Positions 1-8,200 of a DNA stretch of 64,000 nucleotides are shown here, in pieces. Numbering within the stretch: position 1 is the first letter of the stretch; each line of letters starts with the position of its first letter. Origin of the DNA: Streptomyces sp. MMBL 11-1 (GTDB lineage Bacteria; Actinomycetota; Actinomycetes; Streptomycetales; Streptomycetaceae); assembly GCF_028622875.1 (NCBI RefSeq), contig NZ_CP117709.1:3909001-3973000 (forward strand), written 5' to 3'. The notes under the pieces are model-generated. The model did no database searches. It saw only the letters and a program-made list of their open reading frames with translations, and was not told the DNA's origin. A program made the position numbers and the translations under genes.

Positions 1-738
1 GTGCACATGGCGCGCATGTCGGGTCTGCCGCCGACGGCGGCCCGCGAGCGCACGGCCGACACCCTGCGCCACGTCGGCCTCTACGAGGAGCGCTATCGCC
101 CCATCGGCGGCTACTCGACCGGCATGAAGCAACGGGTGAAGCTGGCCCAGGCCCTCGTCCACGACCCCCGACTGGTCCTCCTCGACGAGCCGACCAACGG
201 CCTGGACCCGGTCGGCCGTGACGAGATGCTCGGCCTGATCCGCCGGATCCACACCGACTTCGGCATCTCCGTGCTGGTGACCTCGCACCTCCTGGGCGAG
301 CTGGAACGCACCTGCGACCACGTCGTCGTCATCGACGGCGGAACCCTTCTGCGCTCCAGCTCCACCAGCGACTTCACCCAGACCACCGCGACCCTCGCGG
401 TCGAGGTGACCGACAGCGACACCCACCCCGACGGCACCGGCGCGCTGCGCAAGGTGCTCACCGACGCAGGGGTCACCCTCGTCGGCCACGACGGGATCGA
501 CACCGAGGGGCTGCCGGGCGCGGGCCACATCCTGCTGATCGAGGCGGCCGACGAGGACACGTACGACCTGGTCCGCGACAGCGTCGCCGGGCTCGGACTC
601 GGCCTGGTCCGCATGGAACAGCGCCGCCACCACATCGCCGAGGTCTTCCGTACCGAACAGGGCGGGGCGCACGGCACCGCCGTCCCGGCCGCCACCGGGG
701 CCGTACAGCAGAAGGGAAGCGGTCGCGATGAGCACTGA
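1..738 (+). CDS. ABC transporter ATP-binding protein (5' end outside window)
   Basis: C-terminal part of an ABC ATPase. The frame is open from the first base, and the Walker A region expected about 100 residues before the signature is missing, so the gene begins upstream of the window. Visible are the ABC signature YSTGMKQR (about residues 39-46), Walker B LVLLDEPTNGLDP (about 58-70) and the switch histidine in VTSHLL. The ~120 residues after the nucleotide-binding fold have no motif I recognise and are usual in ABC-2 exporters of this type. It overlaps the next permease by 11 bp, so the two should be co-translated. It energises export by the membrane permease encoded at 728-1636; the substrate cannot be told from sequence. 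Confidence 0.9.
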   Translation: MHMARMSGLPPTAARERTADTLRHVGLYEERYRPIGGYSTGMKQRVKLAQALVHDPRLVLLDEPTNGLDPVGRDEMLGLIRRIHTDFGISVLVTSHLLGELERTCDHVVVIDGGTLLRSSSTSDFTQTTATLAVEVTDSDTHPDGTGALRKVLTDAGVTLVGHDGIDTEGLPGAGHILLIEAADEDTYDLVRDSVAGLGLGLVRMEQRRHHIAEVFRTEQGGAHGTAVPAATGAVQQKGSGRDEH

Positions 739-1636
739 GACCGGGACCGCGGCCGGGCGCGACGCCTCCCGGATCCACAACATCGGCTACCGCTCCTACG
801 ACGGACCCCGGCTCGGCCGGGCCTACGCCCGCCGCTCCCTGTTCTCGCAGACGCTGCGGGGCTCCTTCGGACTGGGCCGCTCCGCCAAGTCCAAGGTGCT
901 GCCCATGCTGCTGTTCGGCGTGATGGCGCTGGTCGCGGCGATCCTGGTGGCGGTCTCCATGGCCGCCCCGGACGCCAGCAAACTGGTGGTCGAGTACACC
1001 TCGTACGCGCTCTACCTCCAGGCCGTCATCGGCCTGTTCATCGCCGCCCAGGCACCGCAGGCGGTATCCAGGGACCTCCGTTTCAAGAGCGTCCCCCTGT
1101 ACTTCTCGAGGCCGATCGAACGCGCCGACTACGTGACGGCGAAGTTCGCCGCCACCGCCACCGCGCTCTTCATCCTCACCGGCGCACCGCTGCTCATCCT
1201 CTATGTGGGCTCTCTGCTCGCGAAGTTCGACTTCGCCGATCAGACCATGTGGTTCGGCCAGGGACTGGTGTCGGTGGCGCTGCTGTCCGTGCTGTTCGCC
1301 GGTCTCGGCCTCGTGATGGCCGCCCTGACCCCGCGGCGCGGCTTCGGCGTCGCCGCGGTGATCGCCCTCCTGACCATCACCTACGGCGCCGTCTCCACGC
1401 TCCAGGCCATCGCCTGGGAGACCGGTTCGGAAGGGGCCGTGCAGTGGCTCGGCCTCTTCTCGCCGATCACGCTGATCGACGGGGTCCAGACCGCGTACCT
1501 CGGCGCGACCTCCGCCTTCCCCGGAGGGGAAGGCCCGGGGGCCGGGGCCGGTGTGGTCTACCTGATCGTTGTTCTCGCGCTCGTCGCCGGCTCGTACGCC
1601 GTCCTGATGCGCCGCTACCGGAGGGTCGGGCTGTGA
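728..1636 (+). CDS. ABC-2 type transporter permease
   Basis: 302-residue integral membrane protein. After a basic, soluble N-terminus of about 55 residues (GYRSYDGPRLGR) there are roughly six hydrophobic segments, including a helix near residues 58-78, a helix ending in LFIAAQAPQAVSRDL, and a C-terminal helix near 278-296. The phrase RDLRFKSVPLYFSRPIER, between early helices, is typical of ABC-2 exporter permeases. Start ATG overlaps the preceding ATPase by 11 bp and the stop overlaps the next GTG start by 4 bp, so it lies in the middle of a coupled operon. It probably forms the membrane pore with one of the two ATPases in this operon; the exported substrate is unknown. Confidence 0.87.
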   Translation: MSTETGTAAGRDASRIHNIGYRSYDGPRLGRAYARRSLFSQTLRGSFGLGRSAKSKVLPMLLFGVMALVAAILVAVSMAAPDASKLVVEYTSYALYLQAVIGLFIAAQAPQAVSRDLRFKSVPLYFSRPIERADYVTAKFAATATALFILTGAPLLILYVGSLLAKFDFADQTMWFGQGLVSVALLSVLFAGLGLVMAALTPRRGFGVAAVIALLTITYGAVSTLQAIAWETGSEGAVQWLGLFSPITLIDGVQTAYLGATSAFPGGEGPGAGAGVVYLIVVLALVAGSYAVLMRRYRRVGL

Positions 1637-2544
1637 CCACCATCGAGATCGACCACACCTCCCGCTGGTTCGGCAACGTGGTCGCCGTCAACGACGTCTC
1701 CATGACCGTGGAGCCCGGCGTCACCGGACTCCTCGGCCCGAACGGCGCCGGAAAGTCCACCCTCATCAACATGATGGGCGGATTCCTCGCCCCGTCGACC
1801 GGGAAGGTCACGCTCGACGGCCGGCCGATCTGGCGCAACGAGGCCGTCTACAAGGAGATCGGCATCGTCCCGGAGCGGGAGGGGATGTACGACTTCCTCA
1901 CCGGCAAGGAGTTCGTCGTCGCCAACGCCGAACTCCAGGGTCTGGGAGGCGCCGAAGCGCAGAAGGCGCTCGCCACGGTCCAGATGGAGTACGCGCAGGA
2001 CCGCAAGATCTCCACGTACAGCAAAGGCATGCGCCAGCGCGTGAAGATGGCGTCCGCGCTGGTCCACGAGCCCTCGGTGCTGCTCCTGGACGAGCCGTTC
2101 AACGGGATGGACCCGCGCCAGCGGATGCAGCTGATGGAACTGCTGCGGCGGATGGGGGACGAGGGGCGCACGGTCCTGTTCTCCTCCCACATCCTCGAAG
2201 AGGTCGAGCAGCTGGCCTCGCACATCGAGGTGATCGTGGCGGGCCGTCACGCCGCGTCCGGTGACTTCCGGAAGATCCGCCGGCTGATGACGGACCGGCC
2301 GCACCGTTACCTGGTGCGCTCCAGTGACGACCGGGCCCTCGCCGCCGCACTCATCGCCGACCCGTCCACGGCGGGCATCGAGGTCGACGTGACCGAGAAG
2401 GCGTTGCGCATCCAGGCCGTCGACTTCGGGCGGTTCACCGAACTGCTGCCGAGGGTGGCCCGTGAGCAGGGCATTCGGCTGCTCACCGTCTCACCGTCCG
2501 ACGAGTCCCTCGAATCGGTCTTTTCCTACCTCGTAGCGGCCTGA
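1633..2544 (+). CDS. ABC transporter ATP-binding protein
   Basis: Complete ABC ATPase of 303 residues. The GTG start overlaps the permease stop (GTGA), so translation is coupled. Walker A is GPNGAGKST (about residues 36-44), the signature is YSKGMRQR (about 133-140), Walker B is VLLLDEPFNGMDP and the H-loop is SSHIL. The last ~85 residues are a C-terminal extension usual in ABC-2 exporters. A second ATPase-permease pair follows the first in the same operon; the two sets may form one heteromeric exporter or two related ones. In-frame reading extends far upstream inside the permease gene in another frame, which I reject because the GTGA junction and the start of the ABC fold fit position 1633. 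Confidence 0.92.
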   Translation: MTTIEIDHTSRWFGNVVAVNDVSMTVEPGVTGLLGPNGAGKSTLINMMGGFLAPSTGKVTLDGRPIWRNEAVYKEIGIVPEREGMYDFLTGKEFVVANAELQGLGGAEAQKALATVQMEYAQDRKISTYSKGMRQRVKMASALVHEPSVLLLDEPFNGMDPRQRMQLMELLRRMGDEGRTVLFSSHILEEVEQLASHIEVIVAGRHAASGDFRKIRRLMTDRPHRYLVRSSDDRALAAALIADPSTAGIEVDVTEKALRIQAVDFGRFTELLPRVAREQGIRLLTVSPSDESLESVFSYLVAA

Positions 2545-2574
2545 GTAGTGGCCTGAAAGGAGCTGTGCACCGTC

Positions 2575-3294
2575 ATGTACGACCCCACAGTCGCCCGGCT
2601 CACCTACCGGGCCCTGCTCGGCCGGCGCCGGGCCGCCATCCTGTTCGTCCTGCCCGCACTGCTGCTGCTGATCGCCGCGGCCGTGCGCATGTTCGCCGGA
2701 ACCGACGACCAGGTCGCCTCGGACGTCCTCGGCGGTTTCGCCATCGCCACGATGGTGCCGTTGATCGGCGTGATCGCGGGCACCGGCGCGATCGGCCCCG
2801 AGATCGACGACGGCTCGATCGTCTACCTGCTCGCCAAGCCGGTGAAACGACCCACGATCATCTTCACCAAGCTGATCGTGGCCATCGCGGTGACCATGGT
2901 GTTCTCGGCCCTGCCGACGCTTCTCGCGGGTCTGATCCTCAACGGCAACGGGCAGCAGGTCGCCGTCGCCTACACGATCGCGGCCCTGGTCGCCTCGATC
3001 GCGTACAGCGCCCTGTTCCTGCTGCTCGGCACGGTCAGCCGGCACGCGGTCGTCCTCGGCCTGGTCTACGCGCTGGTCTGGGAGGCGCTGTTCGGCAGCC
3101 TGGTGCCCGGCGCGCGGACGCTCAGCGTCCAGCAGTGGTCCCTGGCGGTCGCCCAGAAGGTCGCGGGCGACGGTGCGGTGACCTCGGATGTCGGCCTGCC
3201 GCTCGCCACGGTCCTGCTGGCCGCGGTCACGGTCGCCGCCACCTGGTACGCGGGCCAGAAGCTGCGGGCGCTGAAGCTGGCGGGCGAGGAGTGA
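2575..3294 (+). CDS. ABC-2 type transporter permease
   Basis: 239-residue membrane protein beginning MYDPTVARLTYRALLG. Six hydrophobic stretches can be seen, the first near residues 22-40 and the last near 207-224, with the short polar loop AKPVKRPTIIFTKL between early helices, as in ABC-2 permeases. A ribosome binding site (gaaaggagctg) sits before the ATG. It follows the second ATPase by 30 bp and ends the operon just before a strong hairpin. It is probably the partner of the ATPase at 1633-2544. Substrate unknown. Confidence 0.85.
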   Translation: MYDPTVARLTYRALLGRRRAAILFVLPALLLLIAAAVRMFAGTDDQVASDVLGGFAIATMVPLIGVIAGTGAIGPEIDDGSIVYLLAKPVKRPTIIFTKLIVAIAVTMVFSALPTLLAGLILNGNGQQVAVAYTIAALVASIAYSALFLLLGTVSRHAVVLGLVYALVWEALFGSLVPGARTLSVQQWSLAVAQKVAGDGAVTSDVGLPLATVLLAAVTVAATWYAGQKLRALKLAGEE

Positions 3295-3336
3295 GCCTTC
3301 CGGCCTGAGCCTTTCGGCCTGAGCCTTCGCGCGCGT

Positions 3337-3376
3337 CGACGGCCCCCGCCCTTTCGGACATGGGCGGGGGCCGTCG
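3337..3376 (+). terminator. Rho-independent-like terminator after the ABC operon
   Basis: Perfect 15-bp inverted repeat, 3337-3351 and 3362-3376, with a 10-nt loop. It lies 43 bp after the last permease stop. There is no U-tract, as is common in Streptomyces. Confidence 0.8.
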
Positions 3377-3611
3377 TATGAGCGGACAGATGTGCGCGTA
3401 ACCGTACGTTTATCGGGTCGTTGGGCAGGCTGCGTGGAGGCAACTGGAATCCGTGGCGTCGTAGCGATCGTGAAATCGGGGAATGCCGGCACCGGGTGAG
3501 GCCCAGCCCACCGGACCGGTCATCGAGTGAGTGGCAACCGTGAGCGTCCTCCACCCCTGAAGCCCGGGGTGTGGGCCGTCCTCGTCATTCCCTCGTACGA
3601 AAGGCACACCC

Positions 3612-4304
3612 ATGCCCACGGAAGTCGCCCTGCTCGAATCGCGCGCGCTGCGCGGGGAGCAGATGGGGCGCGTCGATGTCCTCGACAAGGTGAAGAGTCT
3701 GGTCATGCTCCCGGACGGAATTCACGTTCGCACAGAGGACGTGGCTCGCTACTTCGAAGTATCCACAGAGGTCGTGAAGAAGGTGACGCAGCGACATCGG
3801 GCGGAGGTCGAAGAGAACGGTCTCATCCTGCTGCGCGGCGCTGAGCTGCAGATCTTCCATAGGGACATGTTGTCCCTATGGAAGGAAGGGCGGGAAAGTT
3901 ATCCACAGGCTGCCACGCGGCTGACCCTCTACACCCGCCGCACCGTCCTCAACATCGCCATGCTTCTTCGCGACAGCGACATCGCCCGATGTGTGCGTAC
4001 GTACCTCCTCGACGCCGAGGAGTCGCTGCGCACGCAGTACGCCTCCCTCGACCGGCGCGTCACGCGCATCGAGAGCTGCCTCACCGGCGTCGGCAGTGCG
4101 CTGCAGGAGCTGGGGCCGGTGCTGGTGCGCATGTCGGAGCGGCTCGACAGTCTGGACCGCAAGGTGGAGCTGACGCACCAGGTGGTCGGGGCGATGAGCC
4201 TGCGGCTCACGGATGTGCGGCAGGACGTCGTGCGCCTGGACGGACGGCTGGACTCCTTCGCCCGGCAGCTGAAGGATCTGCGCCGCCGTAGCGGGCAGCG
4301 CTGA
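3612..4304 (+). CDS. Hypothetical protein, predicted N-terminal DNA-binding region and C-terminal coiled coil
   Basis: 230 residues, no family name I can give with certainty. Residues about 20-80 read like a helix-turn-helix module (RTEDVARYFEVSTEVVKKV) followed by a short beta part (GLILLRGAELQIF). The middle section (YTRRTVLNIAMLLRDSDIAR) resembles the segment found after KilA-N/ORF6-type phage regulators. The last ~80 residues form a long heptad-rich helix (LDSLDRKVELTHQVVGAMSL), likely a coiled coil for oligomerisation. Start ATG at 3612 has a usable upstream sequence (tacgaaaggcacaccc). It stands alone between the ABC operon and the converging HAD/serS pair. A perfect 14-bp inverted repeat lies inside the gene (see 3854-3884). 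Confidence 0.75.
   Translation: MPTEVALLESRALRGEQMGRVDVLDKVKSLVMLPDGIHVRTEDVARYFEVSTEVVKKVTQRHRAEVEENGLILLRGAELQIFHRDMLSLWKEGRESYPQAATRLTLYTRRTVLNIAMLLRDSDIARCVRTYLLDAEESLRTQYASLDRRVTRIESCLTGVGSALQELGPVLVRMSERLDSLDRKVELTHQVVGAMSLRLTDVRQDVVRLDGRLDSFARQLKDLRRRSGQR
3854..3884. repeat. Perfect 14-bp inverted repeat inside a coding region
   Basis: 3854-3867 and 3871-3884 are exact reverse complements with a 3-nt loop (tgt). The repeat sits within the codons for FHRDMLSLWK of the 3612-4304 gene. Such a long perfect hairpin is unexpected in coding sequence. Confidence 0.9.
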
Positions 4305-4367
4305 GACCGGCGGCCCGGGACCGTGGGAAACGGTGCCGGGCCGCTGTCGCGCTGTCAGATGGGCGGC

Positions 4368-5183
4368 CTACCGCACGGGCGCCGGGCGGAGCAGTTCCTC
4401 CAGCACCACCGCGATGCCGTCGTCCTCGTTGGACGCCGTGATCTCGTGGGCGACGGCCTTGAGGTCGTCGTGGGCGTTGGCCATGGCCACGCCGTGGTGG
4501 GCCCAGCCGAACATGGGGATGTCGTTCGGCATGTCGCCGAAGGCGATCGTGTCGGCCGCCTTCACGCCGAGCCGGCGGGCGGCCAGCGAGAGGCCGGTCG
4601 CCTTGCTCAGGCCCAGCGGCAGGATCTCGACCACACCGGCCCCGGCCATGACCACGTCGACCAGGCTGCCGACCGCCGCCCGCGCGGCGAAGGCCAGCGC
4701 GTCGTCGTCCAGCTCCGGGTGCTGTATGTAGACCTTGTTGAGGGGGGCGGTCCACATCTCGGTGGCGTCGTCCACGAAGAGGTACGGGAGCGGCCCCTCC
4801 TGCACCCGGTAGCCGGGGCCCACCAGCACCTCGCCGTCGAGTCCGTCGCGGCTAGCCGCCAGGTGCAGCGGGCCGACCTCCGCCTCGATCTTGGACAGCG
4901 CGAGTCCGGCGAGCTGCCTGTCCAGGGTCAGCGAGGTCAGCAGCTTGTGCTCGCCCGCGTGGTAGACCTGCGCGCCCTGACCGCAGACCGCGAGCCCCTC
5001 GTAACCGAGGTCGTCCAGGATGTGCCGGGTCCAGGGGACCGCACGTCCGGTGACGATGATGTGCGCGGCGCCGGCCGCCGTGGCGGCGGCCAGAGCCTCG
5101 CGGGTCCGCTCGGAGACCGTGTCGTCCCCGCGCAGCAGTGTGCCGTCGAGGTCGGTCGCGACGAGCTTGTAGGGGAAGGTCAC
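4368..5183 (-). CDS. Cof-type HAD-IIB family phosphatase
   Basis: 271-residue haloacid-dehalogenase phosphatase. Motif I is [11 protein letters not shown] near the N-terminus (residues about 10-20), with the catalytic aspartates in DLDGT. Motif II is IIVTGRAV and motif IV is [19 protein letters not shown] near residue 220. The large inserted cap between motifs II and III is of the C2 (Cof) type. Family members hydrolyse sugar phosphates, FMN or similar small phosphates; the substrate is unknown here. The GTG start at 5183 overlaps the serS stop by 4 bp (GTGA), so it is translated with serS. A longer reading frame upstream is only serS in another frame. Confidence 0.9.
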   Translation of the reverse strand: MTFPYKLVATDLDGTLLRGDDTVSERTREALAAATAAGAAHIIVTGRAVPWTRHILDDLGYEGLAVCGQGAQVYHAGEHKLLTSLTLDRQLAGLALSKIEAEVGPLHLAASRDGLDGEVLVGPGYRVQEGPLPYLFVDDATEMWTAPLNKVYIQHPELDDDALAFAARAAVGSLVDVVMAGAGVVEILPLGLSKATGLSLAARRLGVKAADTIAFGDMPNDIPMFGWAHHGVAMANAHDDLKAVAHEITASNEDDGIAVVLEELLRPAPVR

Positions 5184-6457
5184 TTGGCGACCGGTTCCAG
5201 GACCTCGCGCCCGCCCAGGTACGGGCGGAGCATCTCGGGCACCCGGACCGAACCGTCGGGGAGCTGGTGGTTCTCCAGGATCGCCACGATCGTGCGCGGT
5301 ACGGCGCAGAGCGTGCCGTTCAGCGTGGCCAGCGGCTGGACCTTCTTGCCCTCGCGCATCCGGACGGACAGGCGGCGGGCCTGGAAGCCGTCGCAGTTCG
5401 ACGCGGAGGTGAGCTCGCGGTACTTGCCCTGGGTCGGGATCCACGCCTCGCAGTCGAACTTCCGCGAGGCGGAGGAGCCGAGGTCACCGGTGGCGACGTC
5501 GATCACCTGGAAGGGCAGTTCGAGGGCGGTGAGCCACTGCTTCTCCCAGTCGAGGAGCCTGCGGTGCTCGGCCTCGGCGTCGGCCGGGTCGACGTACGAG
5601 AACATCTCGACCTTGTCGAACTGGTGGACGCGGAAGATGCCGCGGGTGTCCTTGCCGTACGTGCCGGCCTCGCGGCGGAAGCACGGGGAGAACCCGGCGT
5701 ACCGCAGGGGCAGCTTGTCGGCGTCGATGATCTCGTCCATGTGGTACGCGGCGAGGGGGACCTCGGAGGTGCCGACCAGGTAGTAGTCGTCCTTCTCCAG
5801 GTGGTACACGTTCTCCGAGGCCTGGCCGAGGAAGCCGGTGCCCTCCATGGCGCGGGGGCGGACCAGCGCCGGGGTGAGCATCGGGATGAAGCCGGCCTCG
5901 GTGGCCTGGGCGATCGCCGCGTTGACGAGGGCGAGCTCCAGGAGCGCGCCGATGCCCGTGAGGTAGTAGAACCGCGAGCCGGAGACCTTGGCCCCGCGCT
6001 CCATGTCGATGGCGCCCAGCGCCTCGCCGATCTCCAGGTGGTCCTTGGGCTCGAAGCCCTCCGCGCCGAAGTCCCGGATGGTGCCGTGGGTCTCCAGGAC
6101 GACGAAGTCCTCCTCGCCGCCGACCGGCACGTCCTCGTGGACGATGTTGCCGAGCTGGAGCAGGAGCCGCTTGGCGTCCGCGTCGGCCTCGTCCTGGGCG
6201 GCGTCGGCCGCCTTGACGTCGGCCTTGAGCTGTTCGGCCTTCTTGAGGAGCTCGGTGCGCTCCTCGGGGGTGGCCTTGGGGATCAGCTTGCCGAGGGACT
6301 TCTGTTCGGCGCGGAGTTCGTCGAAGCGGACGCCGGACGACCTGCGCAGCTCGTCGGCGGAGAGCAGGGCGTCGACGAGGTCGACGTCCTCTCCACGGGC
6401 GCGCTGGGAGGCGCGAACACGGTCGGGGTCCTCACGGAGCAGGCGAAGGTCAATCAC
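5180..6457 (-). CDS. serS: Serine--tRNA ligase
   Basis: 425-residue class II aminoacyl-tRNA synthetase that charges tRNA-Ser (and tRNA-Sec where present) with serine. The N-terminal ~110 residues form the long antiparallel coiled-coil arm that grips the tRNA-Ser variable arm ([19 protein letters not shown]). The catalytic part contains [10 protein letters not shown], the [11 protein letters not shown] segment, motif 2 [18 protein letters not shown] and motif 3 [19 protein letters not shown]. Length is normal. GTG start at 6457 follows a gagg-type ribosome binding site very closely. The downstream HAD gene is translationally coupled. Near-universal single-copy housekeeping gene, so identification is secure. 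Confidence 0.98.
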   Translation of the reverse strand: MIDLRLLREDPDRVRASQRARGEDVDLVDALLSADELRRSSGVRFDELRAEQKSLGKLIPKATPEERTELLKKAEQLKADVKAADAAQDEADADAKRLLLQLGNIVHEDVPVGGEEDFVVLETHGTIRDFGAEGFEPKDHLEIGEALGAIDMERGAKVSGSRFYYLTGIGALLELALVNAAIAQATEAGFIPMLTPALVRPRAMEGTGFLGQASENVYHLEKDDYYLVGTSEVPLAAYHMDEIIDADKLPLRYAGFSPCFRREAGTYGKDTRGIFRVHQFDKVEMFSYVDPADAEAEHRRLLDWEKQWLTALELPFQVIDVATGDLGSSASRKFDCEAWIPTQGKYRELTSASNCDGFQARRLSVRMREGKKVQPLATLNGTLCAVPRTIVAILENHQLPDGSVRVPEMLRPYLGGREVLEPVAK

Positions 6458-7158
6458 CCCTCCAGGCTACCGGTGCGGTTCTCGCACTCGAACCGATATC
6501 ACCGAGCGTGTCACTTTGACCGAATTGCCGGAATTGATATTCCTGAGGGGGGAATCGCTGACGGTGTGGAAGCCGGCGTCGACGCCTTGCCGGGGCGGGG
6601 CGGGGTGGGGCCGGGTGGGGCGAGGGGTCAATAACGGTGGTTAATTCCCCTGAACAGGGCAGAAGGTTCAGTCTTCCTTGACGTACCCGCCTTGGGTGGG
6701 GCGGGAGTTGGGGGCGCGTCGGGCGCCGTTGTCCACAGGGGTTTCGGGTCGGAATAGTTATCCACAGGCTGTGTGGAAGTTCTGTGGATGCTGGAGGGTG
6801 TAGTTCCGGAACTCGGGCGAAGCCCCGTGGAATCCCCGCCCAAACCCGTTCCACGTGCTCGTTCGGGTGGGAATTCCTCGCTTTAAAGTGTTGATCAAGG
6901 GAATGGGGGTGACTCGGGCGCCTCGTGCCGCCTGGTGCCTCTGTGGAAGGCTCTGAGGTGACTGGGTCGATTTGTCGACGATGTCGCATGAGGGTGTCGA
7001 CTTGTCCCCAGGTCGAGAACCCTCCTGTGGATAACTCCCCGGAGTGCGTGACTATCTGTAGATCGCACCGCCGCGGAGCGCGCAAGGACACCACCCAGGG
7101 GCCTTCGCGCAAGGGCGCCGCCAGGGGCCTTCGCGCCGGGGCTTCTCCGGCCCTTCTG
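6458..7158. other. 700-bp intergenic region between serS and pheA with DnaA-box-like 9-mers
   Basis: No convincing gene on either strand; the open frames lack coding character. It contains TTGTCCACA at 6729-6737, TTATCCACA at 6758-6766, a degenerate inverse copy TGTGGATGC at 6783-6791, and the inverse copy TGTGGATAA at 7026-7034. These match the Streptomyces DnaA-box pattern. The serS promoter should lie in the right-hand neighbourhood of 6458 on the minus strand, but I cannot place it firmly. Confidence 0.6.
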
Positions 7159-8094
7159 TCAGATCCGGCCGTCCTGGCTGCGCGCCAGCCAGTCGGCGGC
7201 TTCGATGAACGCCGCGTCCGACGTGCCCGCCCGCAGCGGCCGCACCTCGTCCGGGGAGACGCCCGCCCGCGGGTACGAGCCGAGGAACCGCACGTTCGGG
7301 CTGATCCGCTTCAGCCCCATCAGGGCCTCCCCGACCCGCCGGTCCGCGATGTGTCCCTCGGCGTCCACGGCGAAACAGTAGTTGCCGATGCCCTCGCCTG
7401 TCGGGCGGGACTGGATCAGCATCAGGTTGACGCCGCGCACCGCGAACTCCTGGAGCAGCTCCAGGAGGGCGCCGGGGTGGTCGTCGCCCAGCCGGATCAC
7501 CACGGAGGTCTTGTCCGCGCCGGTCGGTGCGGAGGGCCGGGCGGGCCGGCCCACCAGGACGAAGCGCGTCTGGGCGTTCTCCGCGTCGTGGATCTCCGTC
7601 ACCAGCGGTTCCAGGCCGTAGGTGGCGGCGGCGAACTCCCCGGCGAACGCGGCGTCGTACCGCCCCTCCTGGACCAGCCGGGCCCCGTCCGCGTTGGACG
7701 CCGCCGACTCCCAGAGGGCCCCCGGGAGGTGGGCCGCCATCCAGTTGCGGACCTGCGGCTGGGCGGCCGGGTGCGCGGTGACCGTCTTGACGTCCGACAG
7801 CTTGGTCCCGGGCCGTACCAGCAGCGCGAAGGTGATGGAGAGCAGCACCTCGCGGTAGATCATCAGCGGTTCCCCGCCGGCCAGCTCGTCCAGCGTCGCG
7901 GTGATGCCGCCCTCGACGGAGTTCTCGATCGGCACGAGCGCCGCCGCCGCCTCACCGCCGCGTACGGCGTCCAGGGCGGCCGGCACGGACACCATCGGGA
8001 CGAGTTCCCGGGTGGCGGCCTCCGGGAGTGTGCGTAGAGCGACCTCGGTGAAGGTGCCTTCGGGACCGAGATAGGCGTACCGCGTGGCTGACAT
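7159..8094 (-). CDS. pheA: Prephenate dehydratase
   Basis: 311 residues; converts prephenate to phenylpyruvate in phenylalanine synthesis. The N-terminal catalytic domain opens YAYLGPEGTFTEVAL and carries PIENSVEGG and the conserved TRF motif in NAQTRFVLVGR (about residue 180). An ACT regulatory domain follows (HPGALLELLQEFAVRGVNL, then IQSRPTGEG, about residues 205-280), which in the family binds phenylalanine for feedback inhibition. It is monofunctional, with no chorismate mutase part, as is usual in actinomycetes. ATG start at 8094. It stands alone, 106 bp upstream (in its reading direction) of nothing else on its strand except the DyP gene behind it. Confidence 0.97.
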   Translation of the reverse strand: MSATRYAYLGPEGTFTEVALRTLPEAATRELVPMVSVPAALDAVRGGEAAAALVPIENSVEGGITATLDELAGGEPLMIYREVLLSITFALLVRPGTKLSDVKTVTAHPAAQPQVRNWMAAHLPGALWESAASNADGARLVQEGRYDAAFAGEFAAATYGLEPLVTEIHDAENAQTRFVLVGRPARPSAPTGADKTSVVIRLGDDHPGALLELLQEFAVRGVNLMLIQSRPTGEGIGNYCFAVDAEGHIADRRVGEALMGLKRISPNVRFLGSYPRAGVSPDEVRPLRAGTSDAAFIEAADWLARSQDGRI

Positions 8095-8200
8095 ACGGTC
8101 ACCCTAATGCGCCCCGCGACGCCTGCCGCGCTGTCTCAGAATACGGTCGGGCGGCTCCGGCGGCCTGTGCCCCGGGCATGCTCGCCGACCGCTCGGCCCC

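Noticed and set aside
4323-6634. Large plus-strand frames opposite the HAD and serS genes
   Set aside because: Antisense shadows rich in Arg, Gly and Val, without start signals or family motifs.
6450-7112. Long open frame on the minus strand upstream of serS
   Set aside because: Composition and codon pattern are not Streptomyces-like, and the region is packed with DnaA-like motifs; no family resemblance.
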